A stretch of DNA of 25,596 bases, from positions 1 through 25,596 of the forward strand of contig DEFO01000042.1 of NCBI GenBank assembly GCA_002350805.1. Direction: 5' to 3'. Made by a program: the position numbers and the translations under genes. The notes below the pieces were generated by a model. That model did not search any database. It was given only the letters and a program-made list of their open reading frames with translations, and had not been told where the DNA came from. Every line of letters starts with the position of its first letter. Position 1 is the first letter of the stretch. This document shows, piece by piece, positions 8,204 to 15,966 of the stretch. This DNA is from Prevotella sp. UBA2850 (GTDB taxonomy: Bacteria; Bacteroidota; Bacteroidia; Bacteroidales; Bacteroidaceae).

Positions 8204-9037
8204 TTACATACAGTTAGAATAGTCTACCTCGTAGCCTGCACCCAGCTGCATGAACGAGCCGTCGTCCTCGCGCACAGGTGTTCCGGCATCAGCCATAGCC
8301 TGCAGATAGATACGCATCTTGATGGCAAAATAGGTGAAGCGCATGGGTAGCACCTTACCATCGCCATTGCGCCATCCGTCAATACTCCAGTCGTAGGCCG
8401 ACAGTTCGAAGAGCTCCGACATCAGGCGCTGCTTCTTGATTGACCATTTGCCGCAGGCACTGCCAAACATTGTCCAAAGGGCGGGCTCAGAGTAGAACTC
8501 GTTAACGACAAAGAGGAAGCGGTCGACCATAATGGTGTCGCCACTGGCATAATATACGTTAGTATACTTCTGACGGGTAAAGGGCACCTTGAAGTTCTCG
8601 TTGTCCTCCACCTTCAGCATCAGGGAAAGCTGCTTGGTCAACAGGTCAGGATGACGGAGGAAAGTCACGGGCACCTCCACCTCACTGGCACCGGCAGGAA
8701 TCACCACATTCTCGAGGTCGGCAGTGTAGTGTGTGCCTCGGATGGCTGTGCTGTTTGCCTCATCCACCACGACACGCACCTTGCGGTCGTAGTCGCGGAC
8801 CTTACCCATGGTGCGCAGTCGAGCACTGAGCACATGCTCCTTCACATCGTCGGGGTCTTCGCTGAAAGAATAGTAGACAGAGTCCCAATACTCATCAATA
8901 TTGAGGTAGAATCGTGTCTGGACGCCTGTCTGGAAATAGATACCGGCATCGTCGCTGTCGAAGGTCATAATCTCGTCCTCATTACAGGCGACAAAGAGCA
9001 ATGGCAGGGCCAACAGTAAATATAATAACTTTCTCAT
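8204..9037 (-). CDS. DUF4843 domain lipoprotein
   Basis: A 277-residue surface lipoprotein. The signal sequence MRKLLYLLLALPLLFVAC gives the lipidated Cys18, followed by an acidic NEDE stretch, which in Bacteroidetes favours export to the cell surface. The segment after it (DDAGIYFQTG) and the central stretch (about 95-130, RKVRVVVDE...GTHYTA) are typical of DUF4843 proteins, which have a beta-sandwich N-terminal part. These proteins are encoded beside SusC/SusD pairs and are presumed auxiliary ligand-binding components. It lies third in the operon, between SusD and the PKD-like gene. No enzymatic motif is seen. Confidence 0.87.
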   Translation of the reverse strand: MRKLLYLLLALPLLFVACNEDEIMTFDSDDAGIYFQTGVQTRFYLNIDEYWDSVYYSFSEDPDDVKEHVLSARLRTMGKVRDYDRKVRVVVDEANSTAIRGTHYTADLENVVIPAGASEVEVPVTFLRHPDLLTKQLSLMLKVEDNENFKVPFTRQKYTNVYYASGDTIMVDRFLFVVNEFYSEPALWTMFGSACGKWSIKKQRLMSELFELSAYDWSIDGWRNGDGKVLPMRFTYFAIKMRIYLQAMADAGTPVREDDGSFMQLGAGYEVDYSNCM

Positions 9038-9073
9038 AATGATACGTTTTTCTTTATTAGTTGATTTACCTTT

Positions 9074-10657
9074 TTATTTCATCTCAGCTGACGGGAGTGG
9101 CGGCTGACAGTTCAGCGAACCGTAGTTTTGCTCGGAACCGCAGTCAGTGATATAGTATGCACCAGGACCTGGGATACCAAGGGCATCGCCCACCTGAACA
9201 TGCTTGGTGAAATAAAACCACTGTCCGGTGCCCCAGAACTCACGGCGCACCTCATTAGAGAGCAGGATAGGACCATAGCCCATCGGCCAATACTGAGCTA
9301 ACGTGGGACCAAGGCCCATGCCCACCAGGTCGATACAGCCACGGCGCACGCGGGCCTGGTTGTACCATTCTACTTTTTCCATATCGGTGGTTGCGCACTC
9401 ACAGGCAATGTAATACATCTCCTGCATGCCAATCAGCGGAATCATCTTGGCCCAATAATACTCTGAATCCTCATCTGTTGGGTCGGGTTTGTCAATGGCC
9501 TTATATTTAATAAAGGTATGACCGGTGGCACCTACGCCTGAGGCCTGCTCCCACTGAGACTGGAAGCGATAGTCGTACGACTCGAACATGCCCAGAATCA
9601 GGTGGCCGAACAATCCCATGCTGCCGTTCACGAAGGTAGCATAGGGCTGCAGACGGTTATAATCGTTGGCTGTTGATGAGAAATAGTTCTGGAACACCTG
9701 GTCGCGGTCCTTGTCGTAAACACCCATGAACACCTCGCTCGAGAACACACGGTCGGGGTTGGTGGTGTTGCTCAGCAGCTTGTTAGGATCAACGACGGGG
9801 AACATCTGCTGCACCTTCTGGTCGTTGATGAGCTCGAGCGCCTGGGCCATAGCCTTCTCCTTGTCGCCCACCCAGCAGTAAGCACGGGCCTTGAGGGCCT
9901 TCACAGCATAGTAGTTCATGCGATACTGACGGTAGCGCAGCTGAACGCTCTCGGCACCCTCGGGGGCACTCATCATCGGACCACGCTCGATAATGGGGTC
10001 GTTCTTCAGCAGCTCTTCAGCAGCATTGAGGTCGGCAATGATCTTTTCGCAAGCCTCCTTGATGGTCACCAAGTCGTGAACAGTCACATCACTCGACTCA
10101 TTGTAGGGGATTGCTTTCTGGTCAATACCATTAAGAGGCGACGGGCCGAACAGGCGGAGCATATCCAAATGCAGGAAGGCACGCACGGCCAGCATCTCGC
10201 CTTTCAGACAGGCAGCCTCCTGCGAGGTCAGCATTCCCTGCTGCTTGTCAACCCGATCAATCAGCAGGTTGGCATTCATAATCACCTCGTAGGCCTTCCC
10301 CCAAATGCTGGAAAGAATGGGCGACGCATAAGCATCGGAATAACTGTTGGCTGTCAACGATCTGTAAGCCATCTGTGAATTGGTGGTGACATAGCTTTTC
10401 GACATAATATCGACAGCCTCCCATGTCATCTGCTTGCCATAGAGGGCATCGCTGGCCAGTGCATCGTAGATACCATTGGAAACGGTGTAGAAACCGGCCT
10501 TGTTGGCAAACACCTGATCAGCGGTCTGCTTATCACTGGGTGCAACGTCGAGATAGTCGTCGCAAGAAGTGAGAAGTGACAAGTTAAAAGCGACAAGTGC
10601 AAGACTCAATAGCAAGACACTTTTCTTATATATCTTTTTCATCATATTTGCTTTCAT
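9074..10657 (-). CDS. SusD/RagB-like nutrient-binding lipoprotein
   Basis: A 527-residue SusD-family protein: the surface lid that captures ligand over the SusC-type channel. The lipobox LLTSC gives Cys32, followed by DDYLDVAPSDKQ, the standard SusD beginning. Helical TPR-like segments follow, with family-typical pieces such as EMLAVRAFLHLDMLRLFG and VKALKARAYCWVGD. The C-terminal segment NEVRREFWGTGQWFYFTKH is the usual late SusD motif. It starts 18 bases after the SusC stop, the normal arrangement for a co-translated pair. Met codons at residues 1, 5 and 6 are all possible starts; the first is used because it gives a full basic n-region. Ligand class is not readable from the sequence. Confidence 0.96.
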   Translation of the reverse strand: MKANMMKKIYKKSVLLLSLALVAFNLSLLTSCDDYLDVAPSDKQTADQVFANKAGFYTVSNGIYDALASDALYGKQMTWEAVDIMSKSYVTTNSQMAYRSLTANSYSDAYASPILSSIWGKAYEVIMNANLLIDRVDKQQGMLTSQEAACLKGEMLAVRAFLHLDMLRLFGPSPLNGIDQKAIPYNESSDVTVHDLVTIKEACEKIIADLNAAEELLKNDPIIERGPMMSAPEGAESVQLRYRQYRMNYYAVKALKARAYCWVGDKEKAMAQALELINDQKVQQMFPVVDPNKLLSNTTNPDRVFSSEVFMGVYDKDRDQVFQNYFSSTANDYNRLQPYATFVNGSMGLFGHLILGMFESYDYRFQSQWEQASGVGATGHTFIKYKAIDKPDPTDEDSEYYWAKMIPLIGMQEMYYIACECATTDMEKVEWYNQARVRRGCIDLVGMGLGPTLAQYWPMGYGPILLSNEVRREFWGTGQWFYFTKHVQVGDALGIPGPGAYYITDCGSEQNYGSLNCQPPLPSAEMK

Positions 10658-10675
10658 TATTTAGTTATGATATGA

Positions 10676-13600
10676 TTAGAAGTTCAGCGAAACACCGGCC
10701 TCGATGGTACGGGCGTATGGATAAGCGGTACCACGCTCAGCACGGATGGTAGACAGGCGGAACAGGTCGCGGGCATCGGCAAAGATGCGCAGGCTGCCCA
10801 GTCCGAGATGCTTGATCCAGCTGTTGCTGAAGAACTGATACTCCAGGTGCACAGACTCCAGGGTGAGGGTCTTCTCATTCTGGATGAAACGAGAGGTCAT
10901 GGGCGACGGGTTGTAGTCGCGTACGTCTTTAAACGGAGCGATGTCGCCTGCCTTGTGCCAGCGGTCGTAGAGGGCGCGGCGGTCTTGGTTGTAGAGGAAG
11001 TCGATATTCTCTACCTTATTCCACAGAGCAGTGTTGAACACATCGGCGCCCAGCTGATAACGGAAGTTCACACTGGCGGTGAAACCACCGTAGGTGAACG
11101 ATGAGCCGAGCACGCCTTCGAGGTCGGGACGGGTGTTACCGCATACCTGCTCGTAGTCATAACTATAGTCGTAGAGTTTGTTGCCCTCCAGGTCGTAGAA
11201 GATTTCCTTACCGGTAGAGGGGTCGATACCTGCCGACTTCACCACCCAGATATCCTCGGGGTCGGCACCGTCGAAGTAACGGGTAGTACTCGTACCACGA
11301 CCGTTGTTGTTGAAGGCATCGAGCTTATTGCCAATACCATCGATCTTGTTCTTCTGGGTGCGGCCGGTGGCGCGAACGCTCCACATGATGCGCTTCTCCA
11401 GGTTCTTCAGGATGTAGTACTGGGCGGTGAAGGTCAGACCCTGTGAGGTCTGCTTACCTGCATTCGAATAATAATCGGTGGTACCCGAAGACAGGGGCAT
11501 GGTGATGCCGATGAGCAGCGGGTCGGTCACTTTGTGGTAGTAGTCGACGGTGAACGACAGGCGGCTGTCGAACAGGGTCAGGTCGAGACCCACGTTCTTA
11601 TCCTGGGTAACCTGCCATTTCAGGTTCGGGTTACCAATCTGGTCGGCCAAGGCACCAATACCGAAGTAGTTGAGCGTACCTGCCTGCATGGCATAGGTAA
11701 TGAGCGTGCGGCCCGAGTCGAAGCTCTGGTTACCGGGGTTACCCCACGATCCGCGCAGCTTGAAGTAGTTAATCCATTTGGCATTGTTCTGGATGAACGG
11801 CTCCATGTGGATGTTCCAACCCAGACCCACCGACCAGGTGGTGTTCCACTTAGAGGTGCTGCCGAAGACGCTTGAACCATTCTCGCGCAGCGAGAAGTCC
11901 ATCAGGTAGCGGTCCTTGTAAGCATAACCGAGGTTGAGGTATCCGTTCACCGAACGGCTGATAGCATCTCTGTAGGTGGGATAGCCATCCTCCAGGTATC
12001 CGGCGGCAAACGAAGGCTTGGTGAAGTCGCCCTGGGGGAATCCCTCGGCGGTGTAGCCCTCGATGGTCGACTTGGTGTGATAGATGTCACCACCAATCAC
12101 GGCGTTCAGACGGTGGACATCGGCAAACAGCTTGGCAAAGGTCAAGCTGGCATCACCCTCGTAAGAGAGTGCGTTCGAATTGGTCTTGGTATACTCACCA
12201 CGCTTACCGTTCACCTTATTTAATACCTGATTGGTGTTGTCGGGCGAGGTAAAGAGCTCTACGCCGTCGGTATCGTAGGTGATACCAAAACGGGCACGGG
12301 CCTTCCACATCTCGTTGGGTGTCCACTCAGCCTGGAAGTGGTTGCTGATGGTGAGGTCGTTGCCGTGGTTCTTGCTGTTCAGTGAGGCATTCCACAGCGG
12401 GTTGGCCATCTTCACGTCGTCGTTGTACTCCAACCACTGCAGCAGCATGCCCTCGCTGTCGTAGATGCGATAGTAGGGGTTGGCCTGCACATACTCTGAG
12501 AAGCCTACCAGCGGATTGTTGTAGCTGGCGTTGCTCACCGAGAACTTATTCGAGAACTGGAACTTCTTCACACGGTAGATCATGTCGAGGTTGCCACCGA
12601 ATACCTCACGGTCGGAACCCTTCATCACACCGGTGTTACCATTATACATACCGCCGATGCCGAACATGAAGGTCTCTGAACCACCCTGCACATACAAAGA
12701 GTGTTTCTGGTTGACACCCACACGCACGGGCTGCGCCAGCCAGTCGGTGTTCACGCCCTGGGCGACAGAGTTCAGTCGGGCATAATAGGCTTCTGTCAGC
12801 TCGATAGAAGTCTGTGTGCGGTTAGGAGTCTCCACGATATCGGGGTCGTAGCGGCCAGAGAGGCGCTCGAATTCAATCTTCTCGGGAGCATTCATCATGT
12901 CGTAGCTCGACAGGTCGGGCACCGTCATGTTGAAGTTTCCGGTATAGCTCACCTGCAACTGTCCGGCCTTAGGCTTCACGGTCTCGACGACCACAACGCC
13001 GTTAGCTGCCTTCGAACCATAGATGGCGGTAGAGGCGGCATCTTTCAGGATGGTGATGCTCTCAATACGGTTGATATCCAGGTCGTTGATGGCCTGGAGC
13101 GAACTCTCAAAACCGTCGAGGATGAACAAAGGCTGGTTGGGGTCGGTGGCTAACTCATCACGTTGTCCGAGCATTGACGACTTACCACGAATCTCCATGT
13201 TGGGCAGACGGTTGGGGTCACTGCCAAACTGGGTGTCCTCGATGATGGCGAATGCGGGGTCGAGGGTTTTCAGACTCTGCAACACATTGCTCGAACCCAT
13301 CTGGATGAGGTCATCTTTATTATAGGTGGCGGCAGAACCCGTGAAGCTCTCTTTCTTACGGTTGAAGATACCGGTCACCACCACGTCCTTCAGCTGGGTG
13401 CTCGAGCTCATCACGATGTTACGGTCGACATCGTTGGTGCCCTGACCGATGGTCTCATACTTGTTGTCCATTCCCACATACGAGAACTTCAGCACGGTGC
13501 GCTCCACGGGAATCTTAAAAGTGTAGAATCCGTCGACATCGGTCACGGTGCACACGCGGGTCTCGCCAATGCAGACGGGAACGCCCATCAGCGGCTCGCC

Positions 13601-13951
13601 GGCATCATCGCGCACGTATCCTTTAATGGTACGCATGCGACCGCTCTTCTTCTCGTTGGCCGACTGCACGTTCACGATTTTTCCCTCAATGGTATAAGAG
13701 AGGGGTTTGTCACGCAGCACGTAATTCATGGTTTCCTGGATGGTGGCGTTCTTCACCTCACCATTCACGGTATACTTGCCCACGTCTTCGTAGGCGAACA
13801 GGAACTTGTAGTCAGTGGCCTTTTCCAGCCGCTTGAAAACAGATGGCAGACTCTCGTTCTTGAAAGTCATCGTCACTTTGCTTGTCTGGGCCAAGGCAGG
13901 CAAGGCCATCAGACAAACCATCAGAAAGATGAATAGTCGGGTCTTTCTCAT
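10676..13951 (-). CDS. SusC/RagA-like TonB-dependent receptor with an N-terminal STN domain
   Basis: A 1091-residue outer-membrane importer. Order of parts: signal peptide about 1-22; STN signalling domain about 25-97; carboxypeptidase-regulatory-like Ig domain about 108-183 (IKGYVRDDAGEPLMGVPV); TonB box LKDVVVTG at 187-194; plug domain about 200-325 with the SusC signature ILKDAASTAIYGSKAANGVV; then a 22-strand barrel ending in Phe (EAGVSLNF). The STN domain contacts FecR-type anti-sigma factors, and exactly such a gene pair lies divergently upstream, so this receptor probably signals as well as imports. It is the first gene of the operon with SusD, DUF4843, PKD-like and two TlpA-like proteins. 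No frame break is seen. Confidence 0.97.
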   Translation of the reverse strand: MRKTRLFIFLMVCLMALPALAQTSKVTMTFKNESLPSVFKRLEKATDYKFLFAYEDVGKYTVNGEVKNATIQETMNYVLRDKPLSYTIEGKIVNVQSANEKKSGRMRTIKGYVRDDAGEPLMGVPVCIGETRVCTVTDVDGFYTFKIPVERTVLKFSYVGMDNKYETIGQGTNDVDRNIVMSSSTQLKDVVVTGIFNRKKESFTGSAATYNKDDLIQMGSSNVLQSLKTLDPAFAIIEDTQFGSDPNRLPNMEIRGKSSMLGQRDELATDPNQPLFILDGFESSLQAINDLDINRIESITILKDAASTAIYGSKAANGVVVVETVKPKAGQLQVSYTGNFNMTVPDLSSYDMMNAPEKIEFERLSGRYDPDIVETPNRTQTSIELTEAYYARLNSVAQGVNTDWLAQPVRVGVNQKHSLYVQGGSETFMFGIGGMYNGNTGVMKGSDREVFGGNLDMIYRVKKFQFSNKFSVSNASYNNPLVGFSEYVQANPYYRIYDSEGMLLQWLEYNDDVKMANPLWNASLNSKNHGNDLTISNHFQAEWTPNEMWKARARFGITYDTDGVELFTSPDNTNQVLNKVNGKRGEYTKTNSNALSYEGDASLTFAKLFADVHRLNAVIGGDIYHTKSTIEGYTAEGFPQGDFTKPSFAAGYLEDGYPTYRDAISRSVNGYLNLGYAYKDRYLMDFSLRENGSSVFGSTSKWNTTWSVGLGWNIHMEPFIQNNAKWINYFKLRGSWGNPGNQSFDSGRTLITYAMQAGTLNYFGIGALADQIGNPNLKWQVTQDKNVGLDLTLFDSRLSFTVDYYHKVTDPLLIGITMPLSSGTTDYYSNAGKQTSQGLTFTAQYYILKNLEKRIMWSVRATGRTQKNKIDGIGNKLDAFNNNGRGTSTTRYFDGADPEDIWVVKSAGIDPSTGKEIFYDLEGNKLYDYSYDYEQVCGNTRPDLEGVLGSSFTYGGFTASVNFRYQLGADVFNTALWNKVENIDFLYNQDRRALYDRWHKAGDIAPFKDVRDYNPSPMTSRFIQNEKTLTLESVHLEYQFFSNSWIKHLGLGSLRIFADARDLFRLSTIRAERGTAYPYARTIEAGVSLNF

Positions 13952-13993
13952 ACGGTATTTGTTTGGTTAATATTGATTGATCTCTATAATTAT

Positions 13994-14020
13994 GATACAC
14001 CTAACTTTAAAAAATGTTAC
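13994..14020 (-). promoter_or_regulatory. Candidate ECF-sigma promoter for the susC operon
   Basis: On the minus strand GTAAC (14020-14016) is followed after 15 bases by GTGTATC (14000-13994), 43 bases before the SusC start codon. An AAC-type -35 with a GT-containing -10 is the general ECF pattern. No TAnnTTTG box was found at this position. This is a pattern match without a family-specific consensus, so confidence is low. Confidence 0.3.
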
Positions 14021-14112
14021 TACATGAGGCCCATTTTTTTCTTTTTTCTGCAAAAAAGACGTTTTTTGGCATGATTTTTCAGTAAACTCATGATTAAATA
14101 CAACTTTTTTAC

Positions 14113-14120
14113 TATTTTTG
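14113..14120 (+). promoter_or_regulatory. -7 box of the sigma/FecR unit
   Basis: TATTTTTG matches TAnnTTTG and lies 50 bases upstream of the ATG at 14171. No good TTTG is present at the -33 distance. Its place inside the longest reading frame argues that the sigma gene starts after it. Confidence 0.5.
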
Positions 14121-14170
14121 CAAAGGCAATTTTAACAGAACTAGCACACCTTAATATATTATATAGGAGA

Positions 14171-14665
14171 ATGGAGAAAGACCTGTTCTTTCAGCATTTG
14201 TTCAAACAGCACTATGAGCCATTGTTCCTTTTCGCACGGCAAATGGTCAGCAGCGAAGAGGAATGCCACGACATCGTGAGCGATGCCTTCGAAGAGGTGT
14301 GGAGCAAAATGGAGTATGTCAAAGAACAAACCGTCAGGGCCTATCTCTACACCACGGTGCGCAACCGATGTATCAACTACCTGCGCCACCAGCAGGTCAG
14401 ACAGCAATACATCAGCTACTGCGAGAAAATCACTGCTACCTACACCAAGCCCGACGATCTGATAGAACAGACCGAGCGCGACCGATTGGTCGAGCGCGCC
14501 ATCAGCGAGCTGAAACCTCCCACCGACGTAGCCATCAAGCTCTATGCCAATGGTAAGAAATACCGTGAGATTGCCGAGGAAATGAACCTCACCATGAGCT
14601 ACGTCAAGAAAATCATCAGCCGCGGCGTAGCACAAATCAAGGAGTATATTGTTAAAAATGTGTAA
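14171..14665 (+). CDS. ECF (sigma-70 family) RNA polymerase sigma factor
   Basis: A 164-residue extracytoplasmic-function sigma factor. Region 2 (about 13-75) contains the core-binding and -10 recognition helices (YEPLFLFARQM...DIVSDAFEEVW, then RAYLYTTVRNRCINYLR). Region 4 (about 105-160) has the -35 recognition helix-turn-helix KKYREIAEEMNLTMSYVKK. The frame is open back to 14090, but the ATG at 14171 is preferred: it is preceded by AGGAG, a promoter-like box lies in the extension, and the protein then begins just before region 2 as in relatives. It is followed by fecR after 64 bases and divergent from susC. Predicted to be held by the FecR protein until the STN receptor binds ligand. Confidence 0.95.
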   Translation: MEKDLFFQHLFKQHYEPLFLFARQMVSSEEECHDIVSDAFEEVWSKMEYVKEQTVRAYLYTTVRNRCINYLRHQQVRQQYISYCEKITATYTKPDDLIEQTERDRLVERAISELKPPTDVAIKLYANGKKYREIAEEMNLTMSYVKKIISRGVAQIKEYIVKNV

Positions 14666-14729
14666 AAGCAGAAACCTTTTCCCAACTTAGTTGTATTACT
14701 AATAAAAGGACACTAAAAAAGGAAAACAT

Positions 14730-15824
14730 ATGGAGGATTTTGACAAGATAGATGAACAAATGCAGAGAGCGCTCGACATCGTCGAGAATGCTGCTGATAT
14801 TACCGACGAACAGCTGGCCGAGCTGGACGCCGACAAGGAGCTGCTGCAAGACTGCCGCGACCTTCACTCGGTGAAGATGATGGCGCAGAAGCAGGCTTCC
14901 GCCATCGATGTCGACAAGGAATACAAGGCTTTTGAGCAGCGCCACCAGCCGCGCCGCAAGCACAAGATGAGCATCTGGTGGGGCATCGCAGCCGCTGCTG
15001 CCGCCGTATTCATCGGCTTTATCTTCCTGCAGAAAGAACAAATCATCGACGACGAACAGCCCCTGATGGTCTATGAGGCCGACGCCGAACTGTCGCCCAT
15101 CACCATCACCAGCAAGCGCACCGGCAAGGTGGCACAGACCATTACCGAGAAACAGCAGGAATACACCCCCGCCATCGAGGATATGGAGATTGAGGATGTG
15201 CTCACCGTCGACGTGCCCAAAGGCGGCAGCTATACCGTCAACCTGCCCGACGGCAGCCGTGTCTACCTCTATGCCGACAGCCGTCTGGTCTTCCCCACCC
15301 GCTTCGCTGGCAGCGAAAGGGCTGTGCAGCTGGAGGGTGAGGCTTATTTCAAGGTGGCTGCCGACAGCGACCACCCGTTCATTGTGAACACACCCACCAT
15401 GCAAACCATGGTGCTCGGCACCGAATTCAACGTGCGGGCCTATGGCAATGCCGCCGACAATGTGACACTGATCACGGGCAGCGTGATGGTGAACAGCCGT
15501 CAGCATCATGCAAAACTGAACCCCGGCGAGCAGGCATCCATCAACGACAAGGGGGGACTGAACATCGCACAAGTAGACATCGAGCCCTACACCTCGTGGC
15601 GCGACGGATTCTTCTACTTCGACAATGTAAAGCTGCAGGATATCATGCGCGCCATCGGCCGCAACTTCAACCTGTCGGTGGAGTTCCGCGACACCTCCTT
15701 GCTCGACTATAAGATTCACTTCGTGGCCGACCGCACCAGCGGCATCGAGACTGTCATCAACACCCTCAACCGCATGAAGAAAATCCATGTGCAGCAAGAG
15801 GGCAGCAAGATTGTGGTGTATTGA
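14730..15824 (+). CDS. FecR-type anti-sigma factor
   Basis: A 364-residue inner-membrane anti-sigma factor. Residues 1-80 are charged and cytoplasmic and should bind the sigma factor. A transmembrane helix at about 82-100 (WWGIAAAAAAVFIGFIFL) is followed by a periplasmic FecR domain (about 168-262; PKGGSYTVNLPDGSRVYL, then LEGEAYFKVA and VLGTEFNVRAY). A C-terminal DUF4974-type domain (about 290-364; FFYFDNVKLQDIMRAIGRNF) shares the STN-like fold that contacts the receptor. It sits directly after the sigma gene and ends before a strong terminator. The set predicts signal transfer from the SusC-like receptor to the sigma factor. All expected parts are present. Confidence 0.95.
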   Translation: MEDFDKIDEQMQRALDIVENAADITDEQLAELDADKELLQDCRDLHSVKMMAQKQASAIDVDKEYKAFEQRHQPRRKHKMSIWWGIAAAAAAVFIGFIFLQKEQIIDDEQPLMVYEADAELSPITITSKRTGKVAQTITEKQQEYTPAIEDMEIEDVLTVDVPKGGSYTVNLPDGSRVYLYADSRLVFPTRFAGSERAVQLEGEAYFKVAADSDHPFIVNTPTMQTMVLGTEFNVRAYGNAADNVTLITGSVMVNSRQHHAKLNPGEQASINDKGGLNIAQVDIEPYTSWRDGFFYFDNVKLQDIMRAIGRNFNLSVEFRDTSLLDYKIHFVADRTSGIETVINTLNRMKKIHVQQEGSKIVVY

Positions 15825-15867
15825 TAACGGACCAACAGCCAGCATCATCGATGATTATTCTAAAATA

Positions 15868-15910
15868 GAATTACGGCTCCGCCAACAGGTGGAGCCGTAA
15901 TTCCTTTTTA
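15868..15910 (+). terminator. Rho-independent terminator of fecR
   Basis: Arms 15868-15883 and 15888-15903 form a 16-bp stem with one G-U pair around an AACA loop, followed by CTTTTTA. It lies 44 bases after the fecR stop. Confidence 0.88.
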
Positions 15911-15950
15911 TAAAAAGGTAGTGGTTTCCCTCGTCGGGCAAGAAACCACT
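15911..15950 (-). terminator. Rho-independent terminator of the DUF1080 gene
   Basis: AGTGGTTTC (15920-15928) pairs with GAAACCACT (15942-15950), with further C/G pairing in the loop. On the minus strand the stem is followed by TACCTTTTTA. It starts 17 bases after the stop of the minus-strand gene and stands back to back with the fecR terminator. Confidence 0.75.
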
Positions 15951-15966
15951 TGCGCGTGTCATGAAA

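Noticed and set aside
14090..14170. Extended N-terminus of the sigma factor
   Set aside because: The extension contains the TATTTTTG promoter box and has no counterpart in ECF sigma factors; the ATG at 14171 has AGGAG in front.
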